A stretch of 64,000 nucleotides of DNA from Caulobacteraceae bacterium (GTDB lineage: Bacteria > Pseudomonadota > Alphaproteobacteria > Caulobacterales > Aquidulcibacteraceae): positions 62,001-126,000 of the forward strand of contig JADJCG010000008.1 in assembly GCA_016703335.1 (NCBI GenBank), given 5' to 3'. Positions within the stretch are counted from its first letter, which is position 1. Each line of letters begins with the position of its first letter. The notes beneath the pieces are model-generated. The model did not search any database. It saw nothing but the letters and a program-made list of their open reading frames with translations, and was not told where the DNA came from. The translations under genes and the position numbers were made by a program. Below, in pieces: positions 36,348 to 46,577 of the stretch.

Positions 36348-36782
36348 ATGTTCTTCTTCGGACCGCATTCCTGGCGCGGCGAAAGTGGTCGCCGCTATCG
36401 CTTCAAGTGCGTGCTGACAAAGAATGGCCTGCCGCCCGAAGGCGTTGGCGGGATTTATGTTTTCGTCCGCCGCCGCTGGGGCTTCCTTATGGAACCGCTC
36501 TATGTCGGCAAGGCGCACGATTTGCGCTCGCGCTTGCTCGGTCACGAAAAATGGGGCCGCGCCTATTGGTATTACGGCGCTACAGAACGCTACGTGCTCG
36601 GGCCGATCCGCGACGAGATGGATCGTCGCCGTATTGAGGAAGACCTGATCCGGGGCCTGAAGCCGCGGATGAACGACATGGAAATTCCGCAGGCTGCGAC
36701 GACGAAAACCAAGCGCAAAGCCGCCGCCAATCATGCGTTTGAGCTCTCGGCGCTGCTCGGCAGGCGTCCCGAGCGGGCGTGA
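36348..36782 (+). CDS. GIY-YIG nuclease-superfamily protein
   Basis: 144 residues with GGIYVFVRRRWGFLMEPLYVGKAHDLRSRLLGH: the GIY and the YVG of the family, followed by the Arg in the LRSRL helix. The conserved acid could be in RRIEEDLI and the Asn in PRMND. A basic tail (TTKTKRKAAANHAF) suggests nucleic-acid contact. A role in repair or restriction is possible but not shown. Confidence 0.72.
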   Translation: MFFFGPHSWRGESGRRYRFKCVLTKNGLPPEGVGGIYVFVRRRWGFLMEPLYVGKAHDLRSRLLGHEKWGRAYWYYGATERYVLGPIRDEMDRRRIEEDLIRGLKPRMNDMEIPQAATTKTKRKAAANHAFELSALLGRRPERA

Positions 36783-36823
36783 TTGCTTGACCAACACGGC
36801 CCGCCGCGCGACAGGGCGGGCCG

Positions 36824-37600
36824 ATGACGGACAACACCACCCAAGACGAGCCGCCGGAAGAGGGCGAAAAGCCCGGCGCGCGCGCGAGCTTCGGCGACAT
36901 CATCAACAGCATGGATTCACGCGCTTGGCGCGCGATCATCATGTCGGCGGCGAGCGTTATCATCGTGCTCGCTCTTCTGGGCGTTGGCCGGTTCTATTTC
37001 GGCGACGAGATCACGCGTTTCATCGACAGCACGCTTGGCCAAGCCAATCGCGGTCATTGGGGGCTCATCGCCACGATCCTCGTCTTCACGCTGACCGCTT
37101 ATGTCGGTGCGCCGCAGATCGTGCTCATCGGCGCGTGCGTTGTCGCCTTCGGTCCCGAACTCGGCTTTTGGAATGCGACCATCGCCACCATCGTCTCCGG
37201 CGCCGCAACATATTTCACCGGCCGCCTCACCAGTGCTGAAACGCAAAAGCGCTTTGGCGGCGCAACCGGCGGACGCTTCACGCGCTTCATCGGCAAAAAC
37301 GGCTTTCTCGCCAGCTTGATCGTGCGCTTTGTGCCGGCCGGGCCGTTCGTTGTCGTCAACATGGCGTTCGGCGCCGCGCGGGTGAACTTCTGGGCCTTCA
37401 TCTTAGGCCTTGCGATCGGAAGCTTGCCGAAAACTGTGCTCGTCGCGTTCGCCGGCGATTCAATTCTTGATGCACTGCAGGGGGAGTTTGTTGCAGCCGC
37501 TGTGATGGCAATGCTCGCGATCGTCCTCTGGATCGTCATCGCGTTCATCGTGCGCAGAATTGTGCGCCGCGGCGACAAAGACGACAAAGCCAGCGACTAA
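36824..37600 (+). CDS. TVP38/TMEM64 (VTT-domain) membrane protein
   Basis: 258 residues with several transmembrane helices. The VTT/DedA-like signature is visible: YVGAPQIVLIGACVVAFGPELGFWNATIATIVSGAATYFTGR, FIGKNGFLASLIVRFVPAGPFVVVNMAFGAARVNFWAFILG and SLPKTVLVAFAGDSI. The re-entrant helices may transport or scramble lipids. The first about 40 residues are a soluble acidic tail. Not associated with a clear operon. Confidence 0.88.
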   Translation: MTDNTTQDEPPEEGEKPGARASFGDIINSMDSRAWRAIIMSAASVIIVLALLGVGRFYFGDEITRFIDSTLGQANRGHWGLIATILVFTLTAYVGAPQIVLIGACVVAFGPELGFWNATIATIVSGAATYFTGRLTSAETQKRFGGATGGRFTRFIGKNGFLASLIVRFVPAGPFVVVNMAFGAARVNFWAFILGLAIGSLPKTVLVAFAGDSILDALQGEFVAAAVMAMLAIVLWIVIAFIVRRIVRRGDKDDKASD

Positions 37601-37686
37601 CAGCCGAAACGATACGCGGTAAGAATTTTCGTCGGCGCCCTAAGGTCGCGCGACGGTTCACCCATTTGGGTGTAGCGTTCGCTTCT

Positions 37687-38991
37687 ATGAAAAAGCTCGT
37701 CCTCGCGGCCGCTTTCATTGTGGCTGCCTGCGCTCAACCCGCGCCGCCCGCCGAACACGGCTATGGCAGTGATCCCCAATTGCCCGAGCCGCAGTCGAGC
37801 ATGCTGCCGACAGTGCGCACGGCCGAAGCGATCGGCTGGGCCTCCGATGCAGCGCCGACCGCGCCCGCGGGCTTTACCGTTACGCGCTACGCCGAAGGCC
37901 TCGCGCACCCGCGCATGATTTATCGTCTGCCCAATGGCGACGTCCTAGTCGCTGAAAGCTCCACCGAGGCGCAAGAGGGCGGCGGCTTGGTGGGCTGGAT
38001 CCGCAACCGTATTCAACGCGGCGCCGGCGCCCTGAGCGAAAGCGCCGACCGCATCACGCTGCTGCGTGATAGCGATGGCGACGGCGTCGTCGATGCGCGC
38101 CACGCCTTCGCGGGAAAATTTGAACCAACCCTTCGGCATGGTTCTCGCTGGCGACTATCTCTATGTCGGCAACACCGATGCGCTTGTGCGTTTCCGCTAC
38201 ACGTCCAATTCCGTGCGTGCGCAGGGGCAACCCGAAACCGTGCTGCAATTGCCGCATCACGAAGTCGATAACGGTCACTGGACGCGCAATCTGATCGCCA
38301 ACACGGACGGGGCGAAGATCTATATCTCCGTCGGCAGCTCATCGAACATCGCCGATTACGGCATCGACGTCGAAGAGGCCGGGCCGCGATTTGGGAATAT
38401 GATGTCGCGACCAACCAATCGCGCATCTTCGCGTCGGGCTTGCGCAATCCTGTCGGCATGAGTTGGGAGCCAACGACGGGTGCGCTCTGGGTCGCTGTGA
38501 ACGAACGCGACATGCTCGGCGACAATCTCGTGCCCGATTACATCACGCACGTCCAAGACGGCGCATTCTACGGCTGGCCCTATTATTATTGGGGCGAGCA
38601 TCGCGACGAGCGTGTCGAAATCCCTGCGAACGTCCGCCTGCAGGCGCCAACCATCGCGCCAGATTTCGCGCTCGGCGCTCACACCGCGTCGCTTGGGCTT
38701 ATGTTCTCAGGCGGTACGACTTTGCCCGAACAATATCGCAGCGGTGCATTCATCGGTCAGCACGGCTCGTGGAATAGAAGCGAACTCGTCGGCTATCGCG
38801 TCGCCTACGTGCCGTTCGCCAACGGCCGCCCAGCGGCGAAGTGGAAGGATTTCCTGACCGGCTTCCTGACCGCCGACAACAAAGCCCAAGGCAGACCTGT
38901 CGGCGTCACCACCGATCGCACCGGCGCGCTGCTGGTCGCGGATGATGTCGGCAACATCGTCTGGCGCGTGGCGCCAACGCTGCCCTCGTAG
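37687..38991 (+). CDS. PQQ-type sorbosone/sugar dehydrogenase, lipoprotein (two compensating frameshifts)
   Basis: A lipobox signal (AAAFIVAACAQ) leads a six-bladed propeller of the L-sorbosone dehydrogenase/YliI group: GFTVTRYAEGLAHPRMIYRLPNGDVLVAES, FGMVLAGDYLYVGNTDALVRFRY, IYISVGSSSNIAD, FASGLRNPVGMSWEP, AFYGWPYYYWGEH and a C-terminal blade. Removing one G from GGG 38112-38114 gives FAENLNQPFGM; a missing base near 38380 restores AAIWEYDVATNQSRIF. The two shifts cancel. Soluble quinoprotein oxidation of an aldose is the family's activity; PQQ dependence is not shown here. Confidence 0.8.
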
Positions 38992-38993
38992 AG

Positions 38994-39305
38994 TTAGTTC
39001 CGCGCTTCGCAGCGCCAGACGAAGCGCTGCCGCGGCTCGCCTTGCGCGAATGGCGTCAGCGCTTCGTTGCGCCGCGCCACGTCAGCGGGATCGCCGTCGC
39101 AACCCCGGCCAACGCTACTGTCGGCGACAGCTTGGTTCGCCGCCGCGAAGTCTGCTTCGTTTAGCGGATAGCGCTCGCGCCGGAATTCGCCGGTGCTTGG
39201 GTCGATCGTCAGCACATCCATCACGCGCGCTTCGCCAAGCACAATCACACGCCGGTAGCGCGGTGAATCATCACCGAGCGGCGCATAGAGCGTGCGCTCG
39301 TTCAC
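38994..39305 (-). CDS. Small protein downstream of the serine protease
   Basis: 103 residues, soluble, with no recognised family (RYRRVIVLGEARVMDVLTIDPSTGEFRRERYPL). Its ATG overlaps the stop of the protease gene by four bases, so it is translated with it and may be part of the same function, for example a substrate or regulator. No signal peptide is visible. It converges with the PQQ dehydrogenase. Confidence 0.6.
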   Translation of the reverse strand: MNERTLYAPLGDDSPRYRRVIVLGEARVMDVLTIDPSTGEFRRERYPLNEADFAAANQAVADSSVGRGCDGDPADVARRNEALTPFAQGEPRQRFVWRCEARN

Positions 39306-40316
39306 ACACAGCCAGGCTCAGGGTCGTGCGGCGTCTGCACGCGCACGTGGCCGTTCGGTTGTGCTTCGGCCTGGTGGTTGTGACGCCGGCGGCTCAGCAC
39401 GACCGCGCCCAGCACGCACACCGCCACAAACAGCGCGAGCGTGCCGCCGATCAAAATAACCACCGCGATGCGCGTCAGGCGATCCGCAGTCTCGAGCTTC
39501 GAGGCCAGTTCTTCGTTTTGCGTTTGCAGCGCCGAGATCGTCGCCGCGCGCTCCCCTTCGATGCGTTCGGCGAAGGAGAGGCAGCGTTCGTCGCTCAATG
39601 TCGGCGAAACACCGGCCTCGTCCAAGAACTCCAGCAACTGCCCAGCGCGCGTGGAAACGCCGCGTGTCTCGCGCGTGTCAGCGCCGGACACGTGCCACGA
39701 GTTCACGCCGATCACGCGGCCGCATTCATCCAACAGCGGTCCGCCCGACGAGCCGGACGAAATCACCGCTTGGTGGTTGATCGAAGGAATGGGCTCGCCC
39801 GTCGGGGCCGTGTCGCGCAGTGACGAGATTTGGCCGGACGTGCGCGACGCCGGAGCAGGGGCGGAGCAAGTCCGCGCCCGTCGCGCCCTGATAATCCACA
39901 TCCGGATAGCCGAGCGCGACGACACCATCGCCGGCGTGCGGCTCGACCGTAGAGATCGTCAGCGCTGGCAAGGTCGGCCCGCGGACAAACTCAAGCAGCG
40001 CCAATTCCGAATTTGGCGAGTAGCGGATGATCCGCGCCGGGATCAGGCCTTCGCCCTCGGGCGGGACGACGGCGAGTTCAAATTCCGAGCGCTGCCGCGC
40101 CGGCGCGACCACGTGCGCGTTGGTCACCACCAAATGCGGCGCCACCACAAAGCCCGAGCCGGAGCCGTAGAGCATCCGCCCCTCGGCGTTTTCCACAATC
40201 ACGACAACACGCACGATTCCGCGCTCGGACTCGTCGACGCTGTTCTGCGCCGCCGCCGGACCCGCCAAGGCCACGAAAAGCGCCGCCGCCAAGAACCTTA
40301 ACGCCTTGCCGACCAA
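39302..40316 (-). CDS. Trypsin-like serine protease with C-terminal membrane anchor (one frameshift)
   Basis: Signal peptide (ALRFLAAALFVALAGPAAAQ), then a protease domain: GSGFVVAPHLVVTNAHVVAPA with catalytic His, NSELALLEFV where DegP-like enzymes usually have Asp, and VISSGSSGGPLLDECGRVIGVNS with catalytic Ser. A coiled segment (LQTQNEELASKLETADRL) and a transmembrane helix (VVILIGGTLALFVAVCVLGAVVL) end in a Gln/His-rich tail. One G too many in GGGG at 39858-39861 causes the break; the span is a multiple of three plus one. TTG at 40316 is the likely start. Confidence 0.78.
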
Positions 40317-40698
40317 GCTTTTCCCCGCCCAGCTCGTTGAATATCCACCGACAATAATCGGGCGCCGCACCGGCGCCCGCAAGCGCGCGCGCCAGTCGGC
40401 GGCGTTATGTGTCTTTCAGACCAATCGGGCGGAGGGGGGGGTGGCGGCGCGCAGCGACTGCGCGGTGCGGTCCGCCCCTTGCATCCCGCGATGCAATCAC
40501 GGCAAGTCCATCTCGTCGGCGAACGGGGGCGGTCGGTCGGCATGAGCGCGAACCTGTGCGGAGGTTCCAGCGCACACGCCTCCCTAAGCGCCCTTGTCCC
40601 GCCTTTTGGTGGGCTTGTTCTCAAGATTGTTAAGACTGCCGCGTTAAGCCCGAGAAAGGGTCTGATTCGGCCGGTTAAACGGCGAGGGTTGTCACAGA
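40317..40698. other. Upstream region of mreB
   Basis: About 380 nt between the divergent protease and mreB. It holds a run of eight G at 40434-40441, which could vary in length or be a base-calling problem. No protein-coding frame looks real. The mre operon promoter should lie here; I cannot fix -35 and -10 boxes with confidence. Confidence 0.5.
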
Positions 40699-41747
40699 AT
40701 GCTCGGCAATATGTTCGGTCTTCGTTGCGCCAGATCTGGCCATCGATCTCGGGACCGCGAACACGCTGATCCACGTCAAAGGCCGCGGCATCGTTTTGGA
40801 CGAGCCGTCGGTGGTGGCGTACGTCAACGAGGGCGGCCGCAAGGTCGTCTATGCGGTCGGCACGGAAGCCAAGACGATGCTTGGCAAGACGCACCGCAAC
40901 ATGGAAGTCATCCGCCCGCTGCGCGACGGCGTCATCGCCGACTTCGACGTCGCGGAAGAGATGATCAAGTATTTCATCCGCAAGGTGCTGCCGCGTCCCG
41001 CGTTGATCTCGCCGCAAATCGTTATCTGCGTGCCGACCGGCGCTACGCCGGTTGAGCGCCGCACCATTCTTGAAAGCGCGCAAGCTTCAGGCGCGCGCCG
41101 CGTGAAGCTGATCGAAGAGCCCGTGGCTGCCGCGCTCGGCGCTGGCCTGCAGATCGACGATCCGACGGGTTGCATGGTCGTCGATATCGGCGGCGGCACC
41201 ACGGAAATCGCCGTGCTTTCGCTCGGTGGCCTGGTTTGGTCGCGTTCGCTTGCGTGAAGCGGGCGACAAGATGGATGAAGCCATCATCCAATATCTGCGC
41301 CGCCAAGAAAACCTGATGATCGGCGATTCAACCGCCGAGCGCATCAAGAAGGAAATCGGCACCGCCAAGGCGCCGGATCACGGTCAAGGCATGTCGATGC
41401 CGATCAAGGGCCGCGACAATCTCTCGGGCGTGCCGAAGGAAATCACCGTCACCGAAGCGATGGTCGCCGACGCGCTCGCCGAGCCTGTCACACGCATCGT
41501 CGATGCGGTGCGCCAGGCCTTCGAACAAATGCCGCCGGAATTGGCCGCGGACATCTACGACCACGGCCTGATGATGACGGGCGGCGGCGCGTTGCTCCGT
41601 AATCTCGACACGGTTTTGCAGGAACGTATCTCCATCCGCGTTTCGGTGGCGGACGATCCGTTGCGCTGCGTCGTCAAAGGCTGCGGCATCGCGCTCGACA
41701 CCATCAACTCGTCGGAAGCGCGCCGTCTATTGACGGAAGAAGTCTGA
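40699..41747 (+). CDS. mreB: MreB actin-like rod-shape protein (two frameshifts)
   Basis: Forms membrane-associated filaments that position the elongasome. After ATG 40699 (MLGNMFG) the frame changes near 40720; the next block DLAIDLGTANTLIHVKGRG holds the phosphate-1 motif, followed by PVERRTILESAQASGARRV and VVDIGGGTTEIAVLSLGGL. A second break at TT 41250-41251 (one T extra) restores SLREAGDKMDEAIIQYLRR. The last part has HGLMMTGGGALLRNLDTVL and ends at 41747. The total of 1049 nt equals 349 codons plus two, as expected from two single insertions, and matches the normal MreB length of about 348. Confidence 0.95.
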
Positions 41748-41779
41748 TCCCGGTTCGCGCGTTCAAAGAGGCGGCATAA

Positions 41780-42909
41780 GTGGCCAGGCGCAGAAGCAGC
41801 ACGCGTCGCTCGGGCGCCGGCAGGCGGGTCCCCGCCGGCGTTTTGCTGGCCATCGTCCTGGTGATCGGCGCGGTCGTGCTGATCGGCACGCTGGGCCGCA
41901 CGCCCGACGCGAAGCCGGCGATGCAAGCCGGCGATGACGGCGCGGCCGCCGCTGGCCGCGTCGCGACCGGGCCGGCGCGCGCGGGCGAGAGTTTCTTCGA
42001 TCGCCTGTTCGGCGGCTTGGAACTCAGCCGCCCGCATCGAAGAACTCGAAGCCGAAAACCGCGAACTGCAAGCTTGGCGCGATCTGGCCGAGCGCCTGGC
42101 CGAGCGCAACCGCCGTTACGAAGCGCTGCTGCGCATGCCGCCAGATACGTTCGGCGAAGGCGCCGGACATCGAAAACTCCATCGCCGCGCAACTCGTGCT
42201 CGATAGCGGCGGCCCGTTCATGCGCACGCTGGTCGCCAACGCCGGCGCGGATCACGGCGTGAAGGTCGGCTACATTGCCGTGAACGAGAACGGCCTCGTC
42301 GGCCGCGTTGTCTCCGTAGGACAGCATTCCTCGCGCGTGCTGATGCTCGACGACTACAACTCACGCATCCCGGTGATGGGCGAAAGCTCGCGCGTCCGCG
42401 CCGTACTCGCAGGGCAGGCGACGCGCCGCCCCGAGCTTTCGCTCTACCCGTACCAACTCCAAGCTCCGCGCATGGATTTCATCGTCGGCGCGCAGTCCCT
42501 CCGCGAAGGCGAGCGCGTCATCACCTCTGGCGATGGCGGCCTCTATCCGCGTGGCATCTCTGTCGGCGTCGCCCGCCGCGAAAACGATGGCTCGTGGCAC
42601 GTTTCACTCGCCGCGTCGCAACAGCCAATCGATTTCGTGCGTCTCATCCCGTTCGTGCCGATCGATGCGCCGGAAGAAACCGCAGATCCAAACGCAACGC
42701 CGCCACTCGGCTCATCATCGTCCGTCGCTGTGATTGGTCGCAACACCATGGCCGCGCCGCCGACGGTGCCGAGCGCCACGCCGCCGGCGCGTCCGCGTCA
42801 AACCGCGCAAAACACACCGCCAGCCCCCGCGGCGCAGCGCCGCCCCCGCCAACCACCGAACCAGGCGCCGGCGCCGCCTGAGCAGCCGCCGGCCAAGCCG
42901 CCGCAATGA
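41780..42909 (+). CDS. mreC: MreC rod-shape protein (frameshifts)
   Basis: Bitopic protein connecting MreB to PBP2. Start is GTG at 41780: short basic cytoplasmic tail, transmembrane helix (VLLAIVLVIGAVVLIG), a coiled coil in a second frame (IEELEAENRELQAWRDLAERL), and the beta domain in a third frame (SIAAQLVLDSGGPFMRTLVANAGADHGVKVG and GLVGRVVSVGQHSSRVL). The C-terminus is a long Pro/Ala/Gln-rich tail, characteristic of alphaproteobacterial MreC. Breaks lie near 42020 and 42165. The length is two more than a multiple of three. Confidence 0.9.
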
Positions 42910-43432
42910 CCGGGTTGCCTTCGCGCGCGCCGAGCCGCAACGTGCTGCGCACGTGGGGTTTGGTGCTCGCCGTTCTCAGCGTCATTCTCCCGGCGCTTCC
43001 GCTCGGTCCGCTCTTCGCGCAACCGCCGATGCCGCTCGCCGTGTTGTGGGCTGCTTATGGTTGGGCGGCGGAAGACGAAAGCGGCTGGCGCGCGCCGCTC
43101 GCGCTCGCGCTGCTTGGCCTTGCTGCACGATCAACTCGCCGGCGGGCCGTACGGCTTGTTTCGGGCATCTATCTCTCGGCGTATCTGATCGGGCCGCATC
43201 GCTCGCCGGCGATGTCTGCGCCGAACCTTGTCTCACTCTGGGGCGGCTTCATCGGCACCGCGCTCTTCACCATCGGTGTGGCCTGGTTGCTCGCGCCGCT
43301 GGCGTTCTTGGGCCCAATATCTCGGTGCTGCCGTACGCTGAAGCCGCGATCATCACGGCGATCCTCTTTCCGATCGTGCGCCCGCTCTACATGAGCAGCT
43401 CCCCGAGCCTGCGCCCTGGAGCGCGCCGATGA
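42906..43432 (+). CDS. mreD: MreD rod-shape membrane protein (frameshifts)
   Basis: Polytopic inner-membrane protein of the elongasome. ATG overlaps the mreC stop. The first part has a helix (VLAVLSVILPALPLGPLF), then PPMPLAVLWAAYGWA; the LLHDQLAGGPYGLF block lies in another frame; FIGTALFTIGVAWLLAPLAFLG and ITAILFPIVRPLY complete the fold. At least two to three indels near 43125, 43170 and 43315. The end overlaps mrdA (ATGA), as in other genomes. Confidence 0.82.
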
Positions 43433-45435
43433 TCCAGCCAAAAACACTCAATCGCGGCAAGCGGGTCGGCTCCACGCTGCCAAAGCGCGACGCGACCGTG
43501 ATCTTCAATCGCCGCGCGGCGCTGCTCTCGTTCGTCGGCGCCGGCGTGCTCGGCGCGATCCTGTTCCGCATGGGCCAACTGCAGGCCACCAACCTCATCA
43601 GCGGCGAATACACCAGCGCCGCTGACGATAATCGCTTTGACACGCGCATCATCGCGCCGCCGCGCGGCATCATCTATGATCGCTTCGGCGTCGTCCTCGC
43701 GCAGACCTCCAAGGACTATCAAGTCGCCGTCGTTCAGAACGATGCCGAAAACTTGGAAGAGGTCGTCGGCCGCGTCGCGCAAATTCTTGGGCAGGACGCC
43801 GAATGGGCGCGGCGCGCCATCATCAAGGTGCGCGGCGGTTCGCGTTACGAGCCTCAACCTCTGAAAGAGGGGCTCACCTGGGAGCAGTTCAACGCCATCA
43901 ACGTGCGCCTGCCGGAATTGCGTGGCGTCGTCGCGCAATCGGCTGACGTGCGCGCGTATCCGTACGACGTCGTTTACGGCCATCCCATCGGCTACGTGCA
44001 AAAGCCAACGCAGCGCGACATCGACCGCACGTTGGAAGATGGCGCTGAAGGCGAAAGCCGCGCCGTCTATCTGCGCAACCCGCACGTCCGCGTCGGCAAG
44101 GCCGGTCTCGAAGCTTCGATGGAGACTGAACTCCACGGCATCGCCGGCTATCGCAAAGTAATCGTCAACGCGCGCGGCGTCGAGCAGGGCGAAGACGAAA
44201 GCGAACGCCGCGAGCCCATCCGCGGCTCTGGTCTCGTGCTGACGCTCGATCACGATCTGCAGCGCATCGCGATGCAAAACTTCGGCGAGCAATCTGGCTC
44301 CGCTATCGTTATGGACATTCACACCGGCGACCTGTTGGTGATGGCGTCCGCGCCGGGCTTTGATCCGAACCTGTTCGTGAACGGCATCAGCCGAACCAAT
44401 TTCGCTGGCTACAACGAAGACGAGAAGAAGCCGCTCTATCACAAGACAGTCACCGGCGTTTACGCGCCGGGCTCGACGTTCAAGATGATCGTCGGCATTG
44501 CCGCCAAGCAAGCGGGCGTTGAAGATAATTGGGCCGTCGGTTGCTCGGGCGGCTTCGCCTATGGCGGCCGCGTCTTCCACTGCTGGCGCGCAGGCGGTCA
44601 CGGGCGCGTCGATCTGCACGATGCCATCAAGCATTCGTGTGACGTCTACTTCTACCAAGCCGCGCTGCAAGCGGGCCCTGAGCGCATCGCAGCTGTCGCG
44701 CGCGCGTTTGGCCTCGGCCAACACTTTAACGTCAACGTCCCGAACATTCGCGACGGCCTCATCCCTGATCCAACCTGGTGGCAGGAAAATCGCCACGAGC
44801 AATGGACCGGCGGTCTCACCGTCAACTACGGCATCGGGCAGGGCGCGATGGGCATCACCCCGTTGCAACTCGCAGTTATGGCCGCGCGACTCGGCAACAA
44901 TGGCCTCGCGGTCGCGCCGCGCCTCATTCGTGAAGGGCCCAACGTCACCGATCCGCCAGCTCCGGCGCGCATGGAAGGCATCGAAGCCGACTTCTTGGCG
45001 CGCGTGCGCGACGGCATGTACGGCGTTTGTAACGAGCCGGGCGGCACGGCAACGCGCGCCGGCAATATGGAATTGGTGCGCCATCCTGAAACCGGCGCGG
45101 CCGTCCCGCTCACGCCGGAAAACCGCGCCTGGCAGCCCGTGCAGATCGCCGGCAAAACCGGCACCGCGCAGGTCCGCGCGCTCGGCGCCAACCGTGGCCG
45201 TCACTACTCAACCATCGAATGGCGCTACCGTGACAACGCGCTCTTCTGCTGCTTCGGTCCGTGGCACGAGCCGCGGTATGCGTGCGCTGTTGTCATCGAA
45301 CACGGCGGCGCAGGCTCCGCCGTTGCAGGCCCGATCGCGCGCGAAATCATGCGCGCGACGTTGATGCGCGATCCGTCGCGCCGCGAACCGGCGCGCCTTT
45401 CGCGGCTTGAAGAAAATCTGGCGAGGAACGCATGA
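43429..45435 (+). CDS. mrdA: Penicillin-binding protein 2 (class B transpeptidase)
   Basis: 668 residues, intact. Short cytoplasmic tail, one transmembrane segment (AALLSFVGAGVLGAILF), pedestal domain beginning RIIAPPRGIIYDR, and transpeptidase domain with VYAPGSTFKMIVG (Ser349 and Lys352), SCD at 403-405, and the IAGKTGTAQV motif. It cross-links peptidoglycan during elongation with RodA. GIGQGAMGITPLQLAVMAARL is the usual helix after the active site. Overlaps both neighbours by four bases. Confidence 0.97.
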   Translation: MIQPKTLNRGKRVGSTLPKRDATVIFNRRAALLSFVGAGVLGAILFRMGQLQATNLISGEYTSAADDNRFDTRIIAPPRGIIYDRFGVVLAQTSKDYQVAVVQNDAENLEEVVGRVAQILGQDAEWARRAIIKVRGGSRYEPQPLKEGLTWEQFNAINVRLPELRGVVAQSADVRAYPYDVVYGHPIGYVQKPTQRDIDRTLEDGAEGESRAVYLRNPHVRVGKAGLEASMETELHGIAGYRKVIVNARGVEQGEDESERREPIRGSGLVLTLDHDLQRIAMQNFGEQSGSAIVMDIHTGDLLVMASAPGFDPNLFVNGISRTNFAGYNEDEKKPLYHKTVTGVYAPGSTFKMIVGIAAKQAGVEDNWAVGCSGGFAYGGRVFHCWRAGGHGRVDLHDAIKHSCDVYFYQAALQAGPERIAAVARAFGLGQHFNVNVPNIRDGLIPDPTWWQENRHEQWTGGLTVNYGIGQGAMGITPLQLAVMAARLGNNGLAVAPRLIREGPNVTDPPAPARMEGIEADFLARVRDGMYGVCNEPGGTATRAGNMELVRHPETGAAVPLTPENRAWQPVQIAGKTGTAQVRALGANRGRHYSTIEWRYRDNALFCCFGPWHEPRYACAVVIEHGGAGSAVAGPIAREIMRATLMRDPSRREPARLSRLEENLARNA

Positions 45436-46577
45436 CCACGCTTTCTCTCACCTCCAGCCCCAACACGATATTCGATCGTTTCGCCAAGCTCAATTGGGGC
45501 ATCATCACCATCCTCATCGCGCTCGCCTTCATCGGCGTGCTGATGCACTTTTCGGTCTCGTCGGGCGCCTGGACGGACATGCCGCTGAAGCACGGCATCC
45601 GCTTCGTCGTGCTGCTCGTGATGATGATCCTCGCGGCAATCTTCCTCGATACGCGCTTCTGGCTCGCGATTGCGTACCCGCTCTACGCGTTATCGCTCCT
45701 CTTATTGGTCGGCGTCGAAGTTGCTGGCGCTACGCGCATGGGCGCGACGCGCTGGCTCGAAATCGGTCCGCTTTCGCTGCAGCCGTCGGAGATCATGAAG
45801 GTCGCGATCGTGCTCGCGCTCGCGCGTTATTATCACCAGCTTGATCCGCGCAAGACCGGCACCGTGCTCTGGATCATTCCGCCGTTCCTGATGATCGTCG
45901 CGCCCGTCGCGCTGGTCATGCACCAGCCTGACCTCGGCACGTCGCTGATGATCCTCTTCGCCGGCGTGTGCATCATGTTCCTGGGCGGATTGCTTTGGCG
46001 CATCATCGCAGCAGGGGCGATCGTCGCCATAGGCGGGGCGATCTTTGCGTATTTCGGCTTCCTGCATGAGTACCAACGACAGCGTGTCGATGTCTTTCTC
46101 GGCATCACACAAGACCCGCTCGGCGCCGGTTATCACGTGCTGCAATCGAAAATCGCCATCGGTTCAGCGGGCCTATTCGGCCGCGGTTGGATGCAAGGCA
46201 CGCAAAGTCAGCTCGACTTCCTGCCGGAAAAGCACACCGACTTCATCTTCACGATGATCGTCGAGGAGTTCGGCTTGCTCGGCGGCACGCTCGTGCTCGT
46301 GCTCTTTGGTGCGCTTTTGGCCTTCACCATGCAGGTCGCATACAAGGCTCGCTCGTTGTTCGGCAAACTCGCGGCCGGCGGCGTCGCTGCGACGCTCGCG
46401 TGCTATGTGTTCATCAATACGGCGATGGTGATTGGTCTTGTGCCGGTCGTCGGCATTCCGCTGCCGATGATCAGCTTTGGCGGCACGGCGATGGTGACGC
46501 TGATGGTCGGCTACGCGATCGTGCTCTGCGTCGACCTCCACCGTGACCAACACGGCGCGCGCGGGTGGCTCTGGTAG
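45432..46577 (+). CDS. rodA: RodA peptidoglycan glycosyltransferase (SEDS family)
   Basis: 381 residues, polytopic. SEDS landmarks: RWLEIGPLSLQPSEIMKVAIVLALARY, MHQPDLGTSLMILFAGV with the catalytic Asp, YQRQRVDVFLGITQDPLGAGYHVLQSKIAIGSAGLFGRGWMQGTQSQLDFLPEKHTDFIF and VVGIPLPMISFGGTAMVTLM. It polymerises lipid II together with PBP2. The coding start overlaps mrdA by four bases. Followed by a convergent gene with no spacer. Confidence 0.97.
   Translation: MTTLSLTSSPNTIFDRFAKLNWGIITILIALAFIGVLMHFSVSSGAWTDMPLKHGIRFVVLLVMMILAAIFLDTRFWLAIAYPLYALSLLLLVGVEVAGATRMGATRWLEIGPLSLQPSEIMKVAIVLALARYYHQLDPRKTGTVLWIIPPFLMIVAPVALVMHQPDLGTSLMILFAGVCIMFLGGLLWRIIAAGAIVAIGGAIFAYFGFLHEYQRQRVDVFLGITQDPLGAGYHVLQSKIAIGSAGLFGRGWMQGTQSQLDFLPEKHTDFIFTMIVEEFGLLGGTLVLVLFGALLAFTMQVAYKARSLFGKLAAGGVAATLACYVFINTAMVIGLVPVVGIPLPMISFGGTAMVTLMVGYAIVLCVDLHRDQHGARGWLW

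Noticed and set aside
40699..41747. Programmed frameshifting as explanation for mreB
   Set aside because: No slippery heptamer plus structure is seen, two shifts would be needed, and neighbouring genes show the same kind of breaks.
43387..45204. Very long open frame (605 codons) on the minus strand opposite mrdA
   Set aside because: High-GC third positions keep the opposite strand open. The plus-strand protein has all PBP2 motifs, and the minus translation is His/Arg/Asp-rich without domains.
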